DNA of 64,000 nucleotides from Chryseobacterium joostei (GCF_003815775.1 NZ_CP033926.1:3720001-3784000); one strand, 5' to 3'. Shown: positions 35,590 through 44,301, counted from the first letter of the stretch. Notes: generated by a model from the letters alone, not told the origin. Translations and numbers: made by a program.

Positions 35590-36007
35590 AGTGATTAAAA
35601 TAGTGATGGAGGATGGAAGCTCCTTTGGTTACGAAGAAAAGACTATAAACCAATTTTTGAAGCAGGAAAAAAATGAGGCATGGGCAAGAAAGTGGTTTGA
35701 AAGTCAACATAAAGACTGGCAAAAACAGGCTGTGAGATATTTCGATTTCGACCTAGAAGACTTCGCAAAGGAAGAGTATGATTTAATTGATTCTAATGAT
35801 CAAAACGAAATAGGGGACTTTAGCGATTCGGACTTACTTGAAGAGATGTATAACAGAGGAATTCTTCCAGAGACTACTGAACTTCAAAATCCAAATATTA
35901 CCAATGAGGATTTCGTTAGTAGACTCATTAATATTATTAACAGAGGTGATGATAATGAAATAGAAAACACTTTGGCTTATTTAGAGTTTAAATACAAAAT
36001 ATCATGA
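35579..36007 (+). CDS. Hypothetical phage protein
   Basis: A 142-residue acidic protein (many D/E, for example DFDLEDFAKEEYDLIDSNDQNEIGD). It has no recognised domain. It overlaps both neighbours (11 bp before, 4 bp after), so it is part of the same translation chain. Confidence 0.6.
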   Translation: MANRVIKIVMEDGSSFGYEEKTINQFLKQEKNEAWARKWFESQHKDWQKQAVRYFDFDLEDFAKEEYDLIDSNDQNEIGDFSDSDLLEEMYNRGILPETTELQNPNITNEDFVSRLINIINRGDDNEIENTLAYLEFKYKIS

Positions 36008-36258
36008 AAACATTTCCCGCGAATATAAGAGTTAGGGGATTCACTGCTCAGGATAATGCTAATAGATACAAGCTACATAGGCAGATAAGAAAGAAAGATG
36101 TCAATTGTAAAATATTTGCAAAAAGCAGAACGATAACAATTCCACTAGGAGAAGAAAACATAAATCCCTTATTGATGGAATTGGTTAATAAATATGGATA
36201 TAAAATACAAGTGGAAGCATTTACAATAAATAACAATGGAATTAATCGGAACAATTAA
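36004..36258 (+). CDS. Hypothetical phage protein
   Basis: An 84-residue basic protein (ANRYKLHRQIRKKDVNCKIFAKSRTITIP). The alternation of short strands suggests a small beta-rich fold; no family recognised. Overlaps the previous gene by ATGA and the next by 23 bp. Confidence 0.6.
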   Translation: MKTFPANIRVRGFTAQDNANRYKLHRQIRKKDVNCKIFAKSRTITIPLGEENINPLLMELVNKYGYKIQVEAFTINNNGINRNN

Positions 36259-36529
36259 AAACATAGGTCCAGTTCAAAACTTCGCATCTGGATTTCAAAA
36301 AAGAGAATTTATTTTAGTCACTGAGGAACAATATCCTCAAACATTACTAATTGAAATAACAGCTGATAGAATAGACCTTTTAGATCACTTTAAACCCTCA
36401 GATATAGTAAGAGTCGGAATTAATATAAAAGGTAAAGAATGGACCTCCCCAGGAGGCGATGTTAAATATTTTACATCTCTTTCAGCATGGAAAGTAACAC
36501 ATAAAATTTTATCCAATTCAGCAACATAA
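36236..36529 (+). CDS. DUF3127-domain protein (OB-fold-like)
   Basis: The 97-residue protein matches DUF3127: MELIGTIKNIGPVQNF at the start, KREFILVTEEQYPQTLLIEIT in the centre and YFTSLSAWKV at the end. DUF3127 proteins are predicted OB-folds, common in Bacteroidota phage and plasmid replication regions, and may bind single-stranded DNA. This is inferred from fold and place next to recombination genes. Confidence 0.75.
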   Translation: MELIGTIKNIGPVQNFASGFQKREFILVTEEQYPQTLLIEITADRIDLLDHFKPSDIVRVGINIKGKEWTSPGGDVKYFTSLSAWKVTHKILSNSAT

Positions 36530-36592
36530 AAAATAACCAAAATAAAAATATCAGCACATAAAGTAGGTAACAAGATAAACGGGGAATTTCTA

Positions 36593-36988
36593 ATGATTTT
36601 TAAGGATTATATCACGAAGCAATTACCACAGGAATATGAGGTCACAAAAATAGACCAAGTTGATTTTTTAAACAAATCCATCAATTTCTTTAATGAAAAA
36701 GAAGACTTTGTATTTGAAGAATTCACTAATGAAGTTTTTTCCAGTAAGGACATAATTGAAAGCTTTGAAAATTATAAAACCGATTATGAACAAGATATGC
36801 AGGTTAATATCTCCGAAAGCTTCGAAATTAATTCTTCTGCTGTAAAAAAAATAAAGAGACACTTCAAGAGCGTGATCAAATTAGATCAGAATTTTCAAAT
36901 TCATATTCACGGAGATCAAAAATTTTTAAAACAAGGGGAAGATGAAACGGGAAAATTTTATCAACTCTATTTTAACAAGGAAAAGTAA
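36593..36988 (+). CDS. Hypothetical phage protein (nucleoid-associated 37-kDa-like tail)
   Basis: The 131-residue protein reads FEINSSAVKKIKRHFKSVIKLDQNFQIHIHGDQKFLKQGEDETGKFYQLYFNKEK at the end, which resembles the C-terminal part of nucleoid-associated (NdpA/YejK-type) proteins as found in Bacteroidota. The match is by eye and covers only the C-terminal half. It precedes the replication genes by 15 bp. Confidence 0.5.
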   Translation: MIFKDYITKQLPQEYEVTKIDQVDFLNKSINFFNEKEDFVFEEFTNEVFSSKDIIESFENYKTDYEQDMQVNISESFEINSSAVKKIKRHFKSVIKLDQNFQIHIHGDQKFLKQGEDETGKFYQLYFNKEK

Positions 36989-37003
36989 AAACACATTAAT
37001 AAA

Positions 37004-37828
37004 ATGGCAGAAAATAAAAAATCATTCGTCGCATACTGTGACTGGGAAAATCAATTAAATCTTCTGTCAGATGATGAAGCAGGTAAATTATTCAGGCACC
37101 TGTTAGCTTATGTTAATGATAAAAACCCCCAATTCTCAGATGAAGAAAGAGTGTTAAAAATGGCGTTTGAACCTATAAGACTTCAGTTAAAAAGAGATCT
37201 TGACAAATATGAGGAAGTTAAAAAGAAACGATCTGAAGCAGGGAGAAATGGGGGATTAAAAAGTGGAGAATCAAGAAGCAAAACAAAACAAACTAAACCA
37301 AAAGAAGCAAATGCTTCATTTGGTTACAAAAACGAAGCAAACGAAGCTGTTAATGATAATGTTACTGTTAATGTAAATGATAATGTTATTCTTTTAAAAA
37401 AAGAAACAAAAGAAGAAAATATAATAAAAAAAAATCCTGAGGAATTATTTGATATACCACCGGAAAAAGAAAAAAGAAAAAAAGCTCCGCAAAAAAAAGA
37501 AACAGTCAATAATTCAGAACCAGGTATAAAGATTTTCTTTTTTAAAAAAGCTTTGATTGAATATGGGTTTGATGATGAAGCTTTGGTTGATCATTTTATT
37601 GCAGTCAGGAAAAAGAAAAATTTAGTCAATACAGAAGTTGCTTTTAAAAATTTTATCAGGGAGATAGAAAAAACAGGAAAGGATAAAAATGAGGTGTTCA
37701 GAATAGTCACTCAAAAACAATGGGGAGGATTTGAAGCAAAATGGCTGAATAATTTAAGTTATGAACAAACGAACAGTTTCAAAACAAAATCAAACGGAAA
37801 TGGGCTTAGACAATCAGTTGAAAGATAA
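37004..37828 (+). CDS. DUF6291-domain protein, probable phage replication organiser
   Basis: The 274-residue protein has an N-terminal DUF6291 part (residues 1-90: KSFVAYCDWENQLNLLSDDEAGKLFRHLLAYV, then EPIRLQLKRDLDKYEEVKKKRSEAGRNGG), a charged low-complexity linker (about 90-175) and a C-terminal helical part (FFFKKALIEYGFDDEALVDHFIAVRKKK), similar in shape to DnaD/phage replisome organisers. It overlaps the ATPase gene that follows; such pairs recruit the host helicase to the phage origin. The role is inferred. Confidence 0.7.
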   Translation: MAENKKSFVAYCDWENQLNLLSDDEAGKLFRHLLAYVNDKNPQFSDEERVLKMAFEPIRLQLKRDLDKYEEVKKKRSEAGRNGGLKSGESRSKTKQTKPKEANASFGYKNEANEAVNDNVTVNVNDNVILLKKETKEENIIKKNPEELFDIPPEKEKRKKAPQKKETVNNSEPGIKIFFFKKALIEYGFDDEALVDHFIAVRKKKNLVNTEVAFKNFIREIEKTGKDKNEVFRIVTQKQWGGFEAKWLNNLSYEQTNSFKTKSNGNGLRQSVER

Positions 37829-38786
37829 AGGAAGACCTGAGTTAGTTAAAACCGTAAAGGATTTATTAGCTAACAAAACAGAGAATGAACTTTTTTCAAA
37901 AGAAAAAATAAGAGAAAAGCCAGTTCTGACAAAAACAATAGAATATTTATTGATTAATAATCCGGATCATCCAGTTGCTCAAAAATACAAGGAGTTGCTG
38001 ATTAAGTATGAGAATGATTTTGATAAAATGATTGATTCTTTGCCTAAAAATAAAGAGATCGTTCTTCCGGATTTAAAACCTATTAAGGCAGATAGTTTAT
38101 ATAATCTCTTCAAAATAAATTTTCCTTTTGTTAATGGGAAAGAATTTGATGAAACTGCCAATAATGGAGAGTCAAAAATATTGGCTTATTCGCTAATCGC
38201 ATATTTTTTAAAAAGAAAGTCATTCTACAATATCCCATTATTAAGTAAAAAAAGTATTCCTAGCCTAAGTAAAGGAATAGCAATAATCGGAGAGCCTGGA
38301 ATAGGCAAAACAGGAATTTTAAAAACGTTTTATGAAATATTTAAATACGGTTCTGAAAACCCTCTAATTATAAAGGATATTGATGGTAATGATCAACTTT
38401 TAAGAAGATACAATCTAAAGTTTAAATATAACTCGGTAGATGAAGTAGTAAGACTTTATGAGGCTGCAAATAGGCATAGCAAAGATGCTGATCGTGATTA
38501 TCATTTATCCCTTTTTTACAGAAGATTTGAGTTAGGGTTTAATGCTTTTGATGATTTATTGTCTGAGGATTTGGCTAAAAATTATGGAAGTGTGGATATT
38601 ATGAAGAAGATTCTAAGTGAAAGGTATGTCAATAAATCCCCTGGAATTCTTACTATGAATTATTATGGTCAAGATGTTACAACTACCCTAAATGAATTTA
38701 AAGCCAGATATGGAGACAGATTATATGATAGATTCTTTGAGTCGTATAACATTATCGAACTTCAAGGAGTTACGCTTAGAAAATAA
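37800..38786 (+). CDS. DnaC-like P-loop ATPase (predicted helicase loader)
   Basis: The 328-residue protein has Walker A GEPGIGKT near residue 165 and a downstream region with FNAFDDLLSEDLAKN that could hold Walker B-like acidic residues. The layout (about 150-residue N-terminal part, then an AAA+ core) fits DnaC-like helicase loaders of phages. An ATG at 37761 would overlap the previous gene by 68 bp, so 37800 (MGLDNQ) is preferred. With DUF6291 it forms the replication module. Confidence 0.7.
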   Translation: MGLDNQLKDKGRPELVKTVKDLLANKTENELFSKEKIREKPVLTKTIEYLLINNPDHPVAQKYKELLIKYENDFDKMIDSLPKNKEIVLPDLKPIKADSLYNLFKINFPFVNGKEFDETANNGESKILAYSLIAYFLKRKSFYNIPLLSKKSIPSLSKGIAIIGEPGIGKTGILKTFYEIFKYGSENPLIIKDIDGNDQLLRRYNLKFKYNSVDEVVRLYEAANRHSKDADRDYHLSLFYRRFELGFNAFDDLLSEDLAKNYGSVDIMKKILSERYVNKSPGILTMNYYGQDVTTTLNEFKARYGDRLYDRFFESYNIIELQGVTLRK

Positions 38787-38889
38787 CGAGCTTAAAAAAG
38801 CTCAGTCATTGGCTTCTTTCAAAGAAGTGTATCAAAATAATAGAAAGAAAAAATCAAGTTCCTACAACTTTAAACAAAAATTAAAATGA
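38737..38889 (+). CDS. Small basic ORF after the helicase-loader gene
   Basis: The frame fills the 99-bp space between 38786 and 38886 and ends on TGA overlapping the next ATG (ATGA), a sign of translational coupling. Start is uncertain: ATG at 38692 or 38725, or TTG at 38737 give large overlaps with the ATPase gene. The C-terminal part is lysine-rich (NNRKKKSSSYNFKQKLK). An intra-gene hairpin GAGCTT/AAGCTC is at about 38788-38803. Confidence 0.45.
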   Translation: MSRITLSNFKELRLENNELKKAQSLASFKEVYQNNRKKKSSSYNFKQKLK

Positions 38890-39110
38890 AACCAAAGATA
38901 GCACTCATATTACTTGATGAAAACGATCTTCTGAACCTTATTTGTGAGAAAAACAATATAAACAGAGAAGAAGCATCAATGAATATAAATTACGTTGAAA
39001 ATAATCATGATATACCCGGTTCATGGATTGTGCAAGTACAGGCTCCGGAAATCAAAAACATTGATAAGAAGTCAAAAATTATACTACTACCGATAAATCA
39101 AATAACATGA
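38886..39110 (+). CDS. Hypothetical phage protein
   Basis: A 74-residue protein (MKPKIALILLDENDLLNLICEKNNI) with predicted alpha/beta character. No family recognised. ATGA overlaps at both ends tie it to the operon. Confidence 0.55.
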   Translation: MKPKIALILLDENDLLNLICEKNNINREEASMNINYVENNHDIPGSWIVQVQAPEIKNIDKKSKIILLPINQIT

Positions 39111-39400
39111 AAACAAAATTTAAAAAAGTATCGGTAAGTGAAAGACTACCAGAAAAAGAGGGATGGCAAATTGTTGAAAGAGAAAATACAAATGTGGTAT
39201 CATCCTATTTTCATGGACAAATACAAAAATTTAGCCATGATGATGCTAATTATTGGTTAGAAGAGGTCCCAGATATGGAAGAGGAAATGAGGGATCTTAT
39301 TGAAAGATTTGTCGCAATCACAGCTTTAGGAGAAAAAGCGCCTGACTATCTAGTACACGATGGAGAAAATCTACTAACAAAACTAAAACAACAATCATGA
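39107..39400 (+). CDS. Hypothetical phage protein with DUF551-like N-terminus
   Basis: The 97-residue protein begins FKKVSVSERLPEKEGWQIV, resembling DUF551-type phage proteins (SERLPE...G..), then diverges. The C-terminal half is helical and acidic. Coupled to both neighbours by 4-bp overlaps. Confidence 0.5.
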   Translation: MKTKFKKVSVSERLPEKEGWQIVERENTNVVSSYFHGQIQKFSHDDANYWLEEVPDMEEEMRDLIERFVAITALGEKAPDYLVHDGENLLTKLKQQS

Positions 39401-39780
39401 ACAGAGAAATAAAATTTAGAGGTCATAGAATTGACGATGAAGGAATTGTGTATGGACACTTAGTAATTGACCCAAAAGGTAATTATAGAATATACTTTAA
39501 GCCATTTTCAGATGCTACAAGCAATACTTTCTTTTTAGTAAAACCCGAAACCGTCGGTCAGTACACAGGCCTCAATGACAAAAACGGAGTAGAGATATAT
39601 GAGGGGGATATTCTTGATGAAGATGGATTTTTATTCCAAGTTATTTATGATGTTCAAAATGCCAAATTTAAACTAAAACATATTGGTCCATATCAATATC
39701 CAGAATGGAACAGAGGAATTAGAATGAATATCATCGGTAACATTCACGAAAACCCAGAACTACTAAATCCAAAGTCATGA
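39397..39780 (+). CDS. YopX-family protein
   Basis: The 127-residue protein is a YopX-family member: REIKFRGHRIDDEGIVYGHL at the start, VGQYTGLNDKNGVEIYEGDIL in the centre (the family signature) and IIGNIHENPELL at the end. YopX proteins are common in phages and conjugative elements; the role is unknown. Confidence 0.9.
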   Translation: MNREIKFRGHRIDDEGIVYGHLVIDPKGNYRIYFKPFSDATSNTFFLVKPETVGQYTGLNDKNGVEIYEGDILDEDGFLFQVIYDVQNAKFKLKHIGPYQYPEWNRGIRMNIIGNIHENPELLNPKS

Positions 39781-40097
39781 GCCACCAAGAGAAACAAGAG
39801 ATATTCGACGAATATTTCAAATCAATTAACAGAGTAAATGTAGACTGTTTTTTAGCTTCATTCGGAGTACATGAGATGTTGAGATCAAACTTAATCAAAC
39901 ACATTTTCGCAGCCTGCGATTTAGTCCAAGAGGAACAGCAGAAGAGAATAGCGGATAAAGCTTTAATGAGACACGATTATAATGACTTAAATAATCTTGA
40001 GGCTGGAAGATCTCAGAAAAGATTTATTGCTTCAGGATTAACATATTATAATGTCGACAAATCATCAATTATTAACCCAGAAAACCTTATCAAGTGA
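39777..40097 (+). CDS. Hypothetical phage protein
   Basis: A 106-residue protein, mostly helical. No known domain is recognised. The stop (TGA at 40095) overlaps the GTG start of the methyltransferase gene. Confidence 0.55.
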   Translation: MSHQEKQEIFDEYFKSINRVNVDCFLASFGVHEMLRSNLIKHIFAACDLVQEEQQKRIADKALMRHDYNDLNNLEAGRSQKRFIASGLTYYNVDKSSIINPENLIK

Positions 40098-40846
40098 GTA
40101 ATGAAATAAAATTACTTAAAGGTGACTGTCTTGAATTGCTAAAATCAATACCTGATAATTCAGTTGATTTAGTATTAACAGATCCACCATATGGCACAAC
40201 GCAATGTAAATGGGATGTTATTATTCCTTTTGAAAAAATGTGGAATGAGTTAGATAGGATAATTAAGGCCGATGGAGCAATACTTATTTTTGGCGCCGAA
40301 CCCTTTAGTAGCCTTTTACGATCTTCTAACTTAAAAATGTACAAGTATGATTGGATATGGGATAAAATCAAAGGAACGGGATTTCTTAATGCAAAAAGAC
40401 AACCGATGAGAAACCATGAGATAGTGTCCGTATTCTATAAAAAACAATGTTTTTACAACCCACAAAAAACAACTGGACATTCAAGAAAAGTTAGCAGTGC
40501 TAGAAGTAAAGAGAATAGTATTAAAACAGATGTTTACAATGATCACGGATTAACTTCTTATGATTCTACAGAGCGTTATCCGAGAAGTATTCAGGTATTT
40601 TCTACAGATGTTCAAAAAAGTGCCTTACATCCTAATCAAAAGCCTGTACATCTTTTAGAATATCTAATAAAAACCTATTCGAGGGAAAATGAAACAGTTT
40701 TAGACTTTACAATGGGTAGCGGTTCTACTGGTGTTGCCTGTATTAATACTAATAGAAAATTCATAGGTGTTGAAAAAGATGAAAAATACTTTTCAATAGC
40801 AAAAGAAAGAATTGAAAATATTCTCCAAAAACATATAGGCTTATGA
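40094..40846 (+). CDS. DNA methyltransferase, beta class (N6-adenine/N4-cytosine type)
   Basis: The 250-residue protein has the catalytic motif IV DPPYGTT at about residue 33 and the AdoMet-binding motif I DFTMGSGSTGVA at about residue 205, the order IV then I that defines the beta class. Between them is a target-recognition stretch. It is a solitary enzyme: no restriction nuclease lies next to it, so it probably protects phage DNA or changes host regulation. The start is GTG at 40094, overlapping the previous stop. Confidence 0.92.
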   Translation: MSNEIKLLKGDCLELLKSIPDNSVDLVLTDPPYGTTQCKWDVIIPFEKMWNELDRIIKADGAILIFGAEPFSSLLRSSNLKMYKYDWIWDKIKGTGFLNAKRQPMRNHEIVSVFYKKQCFYNPQKTTGHSRKVSSARSKENSIKTDVYNDHGLTSYDSTERYPRSIQVFSTDVQKSALHPNQKPVHLLEYLIKTYSRENETVLDFTMGSGSTGVACINTNRKFIGVEKDEKYFSIAKERIENILQKHIGL

Positions 40847-41157
40847 ACCAATTAACAGAACTAACAGCCGATATACGGGAGAAGCTTCCGAGGCTGACAA
40901 CTGTACAAGAGTACATGATGAATGATGGGTCTAAAATGAAGTTTGGTGAGGATTATCCTGTTGTAATTACTGACATTATGGAGTATCTAGGAATTAAGTC
41001 GGTCGAATTTGCATTCACTCATAATGGATTCTATGCTTATGATGATGAACTGGAGGTATGGGGCGACTTTATTCCGATTGAATTACACTCGCCTTTCCTA
41101 AAGGACCAATCCCCTGAACTTATCACTTTTTTACATGGATTGATTAAAAACTACTAA
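40843..41157 (+). CDS. Hypothetical phage protein
   Basis: A 104-residue protein (RLTTVQEYMMNDGSKMKFGEDYPVVITDIMEYLG). No family recognised. ATGA overlap with the methyltransferase stop. Confidence 0.55.
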   Translation: MNQLTELTADIREKLPRLTTVQEYMMNDGSKMKFGEDYPVVITDIMEYLGIKSVEFAFTHNGFYAYDDELEVWGDFIPIELHSPFLKDQSPELITFLHGLIKNY

Positions 41158-41168
41158 AACCATATTAA

Positions 41169-41621
41169 ATGAAACAAATTGAATTAGATTTAAATAAAAG
41201 ACTCCTTGTAGTGGAGTATGAAACAGAAGAAATGAAAACTGCAATTGAATTTGCAACTAGTGGAGCCACGCATAAAATAAACAATCAAAAAGTAAAATTC
41301 ATCTGCAAAGGCTCAGAACTTACTGAGGACATTGCAAAGGGATTTCTGCATCAATCTATTCATACTAAACTATTCGCGCATTATGTCAAAGGTATTCCTG
41401 TAAATACATATTGTTATAAATCTTATTTAGACTCATTCATTTCCGCCATAGAGTCGAAAGGCTACCATTGGGGAGAGAATCCGATTGAAAAACCTATTAA
41501 AGATCAAACCCACTGTGCTAAATGGCAGAAAAAAGCTTTTAATCAAAAGTTTGACAAATATAAAGAAGCCGAATCCCGCACATTCAACCCTGAAAAAACT
41601 CTAATTTTTGAAATAATTTAA
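41169..41621 (+). CDS. Hypothetical phage protein
   Basis: The 150-residue protein has the end segment ESKGYHWGENPIEKPIKDQTHCAKWQKKAF and a central CKGSELTEDIAKGFLHQSI, found in several Bacteroidota phage hypotheticals; no domain assignment. It follows an 11-bp gap. Confidence 0.55.
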   Translation: MKQIELDLNKRLLVVEYETEEMKTAIEFATSGATHKINNQKVKFICKGSELTEDIAKGFLHQSIHTKLFAHYVKGIPVNTYCYKSYLDSFISAIESKGYHWGENPIEKPIKDQTHCAKWQKKAFNQKFDKYKEAESRTFNPEKTLIFEII

Positions 41622-41623
41622 CA

Positions 41624-42064
41624 ATGACAAACGAAGATAAATTAAGAATATACGCTGCGTATCTGCCGTATGGGTTGAAAGGAAATTTACTACCACAAAC
41701 ACATGAAGTTGAAATGACAGGTATTTACTTAGATGATTATAATATGCATGAAATTTACATAAAGCCATCAGGATGCTATGTTATGTCTAGGTTTAAGCCA
41801 ATTATTTATCCTTTAGATTTTTTAACAAAAGAGATAGAGCATGAGGGGGAAAGGTTTGTTCCCATTCATAAACTAAGAAAATACTGTATAGAGGTGATGG
41901 GGGCTAAAGATTATGATACTGATATAGGAATTGATAAACTTATTAAAGGTTGGGAGGTTCAATATTGGCCAAAGCTGTTCATAGATATACTCTTAAAATG
42001 GCACTTCAATGTCTTCAACTTGCCAGAAGACCAGTTTATCAACAAAACAAATTTAAAATCATGA
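41624..42064 (+). CDS. Hypothetical phage protein
   Basis: The 146-residue protein begins KLRIYAAYLPYGLKGNLL, an opening shared by a widespread group of Bacteroidota phage proteins of unknown role. The C-terminal end carries a W-rich GWEVQYWPKLFIDILLKWHF. It overlaps the next start by ATGA. Confidence 0.55.
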   Translation: MTNEDKLRIYAAYLPYGLKGNLLPQTHEVEMTGIYLDDYNMHEIYIKPSGCYVMSRFKPIIYPLDFLTKEIEHEGERFVPIHKLRKYCIEVMGAKDYDTDIGIDKLIKGWEVQYWPKLFIDILLKWHFNVFNLPEDQFINKTNLKS

Positions 42065-42609
42065 ATATAGAAAAAATAATGATCGATGATTACTCTTTCT
42101 ATTTAGAAGACTATGGAGAAAATAAAGGAAAAGTATTTGTTACTGGTTGGGACAACGATGAAAATTACAGTTATTATTGGTCAGCTATGGGGATGGATTT
42201 AAAATCATTTCTTAAAAGAACTAATAATAGTTACTTCATTGGAAAGTTAATGTCCCGGGAGCAACAGGAAATATTTTCTTCTAAAAATACTGGTAAAAAC
42301 ATCAGAAAAGTTTGGAAAGAAGAAATAATGAAATGGTATGAGCATCAAGCTTTCCAGAAAGACTTTAGAGAAAAGCTTAATTCATTTCTTGATAATATAA
42401 TTAACCAGAATCATTTTATTTATGAGTTTGATGGTTTTATAGGCAGTTTAGATTTTTATTTAATTGAAGATAGATATGAAAGAGAGCGTATTGAATCTGA
42501 TATTAAAGATATTCTACAAAGCGAGTGTTGGCATTTAATAGAAACTGAAATTTCCCCTTTATACAAAAAATTAAGCAAAGCATTTGACAAACTTAAAAAG
42601 CAACTTTAA
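42061..42609 (+). CDS. Hypothetical phage protein
   Basis: The 182-residue protein starts MNIEKIMIDDYSFYLEDYG at 42061; a longer frame from 41950 is rejected because it lies wholly inside the previous gene. It is charged and helical. No known family. Confidence 0.55.
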   Translation: MNIEKIMIDDYSFYLEDYGENKGKVFVTGWDNDENYSYYWSAMGMDLKSFLKRTNNSYFIGKLMSREQQEIFSSKNTGKNIRKVWKEEIMKWYEHQAFQKDFREKLNSFLDNIINQNHFIYEFDGFIGSLDFYLIEDRYERERIESDIKDILQSECWHLIETEISPLYKKLSKAFDKLKKQL

Positions 42610-42629
42610 CAAACAAATAAATTATTACA

Positions 42630-42914
42630 ATGGAAAAACCAAAATCAATTACATGGAAAGAATTAAAAGAATTTGTGAATTCTATTCCGGAAGATCAATT
42701 GGAGAAAAAAGCATCAGTAATGGATGGTGACGAATCTCCAGCAAGAGATCTTTATGAGCCATTTTTTACAGTCAACGATTTTTATATCAATAAACAAGAC
42801 TACGAAGATTGTGGAACACTTGACGAATTAAAAGATCTACATGGAGAAGACTTCGTTCAAGATGACTATTTATTAAACACAAAAAAAGGCACAGCTTTTC
42901 TGTGGATGAATTAA
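42630..42914 (+). CDS. Hypothetical phage protein
   Basis: A 94-residue acidic protein (KSITWKELKEFVNSIPEDQLEKKASVMDGDE). Similar short acidic proteins occur in Bacteroidota phages. Role not known. Confidence 0.55.
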   Translation: MEKPKSITWKELKEFVNSIPEDQLEKKASVMDGDESPARDLYEPFFTVNDFYINKQDYEDCGTLDELKDLHGEDFVQDDYLLNTKKGTAFLWMN

Positions 42915-42942
42915 CCCCGTGCCATCTTAGGGTGGCACTTTA
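42915..42942 (+). other. Intra-operon hairpin
   Basis: GTGCCA (42919-42924) and TGGCAC (42933-42938) form a perfect stem in the 38-bp gap; only three T residues follow, so it is not a strong terminator. It may slow transcription or protect mRNA. Confidence 0.5.
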
Positions 42943-42952
42943 AAACTAAATT

Positions 42953-43249
42953 ATGGAAAAGAAAGATAAAATACAATGTGAAAAAGAGTTTCTGGAACAT
43001 TTTAAAATGACACGTGACGATTTAACAATATTATGGAGGTGGTTTTTAGAATATGGAATGACAAGGGGGCAGAATGAAAACTTACCTCACCAATGTAGGG
43101 CTAATCACTATTTTTTGCAAGAAATCTGTCAATATTATAAAGTTGATTGGAAAGGATGGAATAAAAGATTGACCCCTGAGTTAAAGGTGCTTGTTACTAA
43201 TATGTATCCTCAATTAATGACTAACAATGATAATTTTGAATGGTTATGA
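42953..43249 (+). CDS. Hypothetical phage protein
   Basis: A 98-residue protein with several tryptophans (LWRWFLEYGMTRGQN, KVDWKGWNKRLTPEL). No recognised domain. Overlaps the next start by 4 bp. Confidence 0.5.
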   Translation: MEKKDKIQCEKEFLEHFKMTRDDLTILWRWFLEYGMTRGQNENLPHQCRANHYFLQEICQYYKVDWKGWNKRLTPELKVLVTNMYPQLMTNNDNFEWL

Positions 43250-43662
43250 TAGCACCACAAGAACTAAGAATAGGAAATTGGATTTACGATGATGATGGAA
43301 TTTTATGTAAGATCATAGGATTTCAACCATTTGAACATTCTATTAGATGTGATGAAGAAGAGGGTTGTTTAATACTTATTGACATTTATAGACCTGATAG
43401 TACTATATCATCGGGATGGCAATGTGATTCAAATACCGTAAAGCCCATAGATCTAACAGAAGAGTGGCTGATTAAGTTTGGGTTTACAAGACAGCCTTGG
43501 GGACTAGTGATAGGAAAGATTTTATTTAAAGATAAAAATCACGAATGTAAAGAATTGACATTGGAAGTTGGCAACGGTTTTAGAACAACGGTTACATACG
43601 TACATCAACTTCAGAACCTTTTTCACTCATTAACTGGGGAAGAGCTAACAATAAAAGAATAA
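43246..43662 (+). CDS. Hypothetical phage protein of the RIGNW type
   Basis: The 138-residue protein starts PQELRIGNWIYDDDG and later has VKPIDLTEEWLIKFGF, the two marks of a large family in Bacteroidota phages and mobile elements; function unknown. The ATG at 43246 (overlapping the upstream stop) is chosen over the one two codons earlier. Confidence 0.6.
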   Translation: MIAPQELRIGNWIYDDDGILCKIIGFQPFEHSIRCDEEEGCLILIDIYRPDSTISSGWQCDSNTVKPIDLTEEWLIKFGFTRQPWGLVIGKILFKDKNHECKELTLEVGNGFRTTVTYVHQLQNLFHSLTGEELTIKE

Positions 43663-43730
43663 TATGGAAACGCTTCTTTAATTCCGGAAACCCGTAATAA
43701 CAAACAATCCTACTTAATTAAATTTGAATT

Positions 43731-43814
43731 ATGAAAGAGTTTGATGATTTGGAAATAGCAGAGATTATTATGTGGGCTATCGTGGCTACGTACTCAATAT
43801 ATTTGATTTTATAA
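43731..43814 (+). CDS. Tiny single-span membrane peptide ORF
   Basis: A 27-residue frame (MKEFDDLEIAEIIMWAIVAT, then a hydrophobic end), with one possible membrane helix at its C-terminal half. It fills part of the 165-bp gap and has no other support. Confidence 0.3.
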   Translation: MKEFDDLEIAEIIMWAIVATYSIYLIL

Positions 43815-43827
43815 GTATCTTTACTCC

Positions 43828-44040
43828 ATGGAAGAAATAGAAGAAAAATTCATGGAACTTGTTAGAGAGAAACACAAGAAATCCGGTGGTGCCAATGGAA
43901 TTAGTTTGTACAATTTAAATAAATCTTTGAATCCTCCAGAAAATGTAAATCTTCAAGAAATAATGGAAAGGCTAATTCAAGAAAAGAAAATAGCATATCT
44001 GTATCCACTCAACGGAATAACAATCACATTGCCAAGATAA
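43828..44040 (+). CDS. Hypothetical phage protein, last of the early operon
   Basis: The 70-residue protein (KFMELVREKHKKSGGANGISLYNLNKSL) may contain a winged-helix type fold (helix, helix, then short beta pair KIAYLYPLNGITITLP). A strong terminator begins directly after its stop. Confidence 0.5.
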   Translation: MEEIEEKFMELVREKHKKSGGANGISLYNLNKSLNPPENVNLQEIMERLIQEKKIAYLYPLNGITITLPR

Positions 44041-44066
44041 AACCCCTGCAAAACAGGGGTTATTTT
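44041..44066 (+). terminator. Terminator of the early prophage operon
   Basis: AACCCCTG and CAGGGGTT pair perfectly around CAAAA, followed by TATTTT. It ends the plus-strand operon that starts at 31051 and lies at the 3' end of the convergent HTH gene. Confidence 0.85.
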
Positions 44067-44265
44067 AGAGTTCAGAAATTGATTTTAAACTTGATAAACA
44101 ATAAGACTTTAACTTATTAAAATCATCTGTTATAAATTTATTTGATTTTCTTTGCCTTAATTTGTCGTATACTGTAGACTGGCTTTTGCCTACTATTTCA
44201 GCTATTTTCTCCGCAGAAATTCCAAACATATCAATTATATAAATTGATTTTTCGTGGTCTGTCAT
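44065..44265 (-). CDS. Small HTH protein
   Basis: The 66-residue protein has GISAEKIAEIVGKSQSTVYDKLRQRK at residues 14-39, a resolvase-type helix-turn-helix. It is the most downstream of four minus-strand genes and shares their leader motif. It probably regulates phage genes. Confidence 0.65.
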   Translation of the reverse strand: MTDHEKSIYIIDMFGISAEKIAEIVGKSQSTVYDKLRQRKSNKFITDDFNKLKSYCLSSLKSISEL

Positions 44266-44279
44266 CTAAATTACTTTTA

Positions 44280-44287
44280 TATATTTG
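44280..44287 (+). promoter_or_regulatory. -7 element of a possible short plus-strand RNA
   Basis: TATATTTG matches the consensus exactly and lies about 40 bp before a strong plus-strand terminator at 44328. There is no good -33 box. Confidence 0.35.
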
Positions 44288-44301
44288 CACTGATTTTAGA
44301 A

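Noticed and set aside
39107..41157. Anti-CRISPR or defence functions among the small early ORFans
   Set aside because: Their size and place would allow it, but no sequence mark supports any such function.
41950..42060. Upstream extension of the gene at 42061
   Set aside because: It would overlap 37 codons of the previous gene in another frame; the ATGA overlap at 42061 is the usual start type in this operon.
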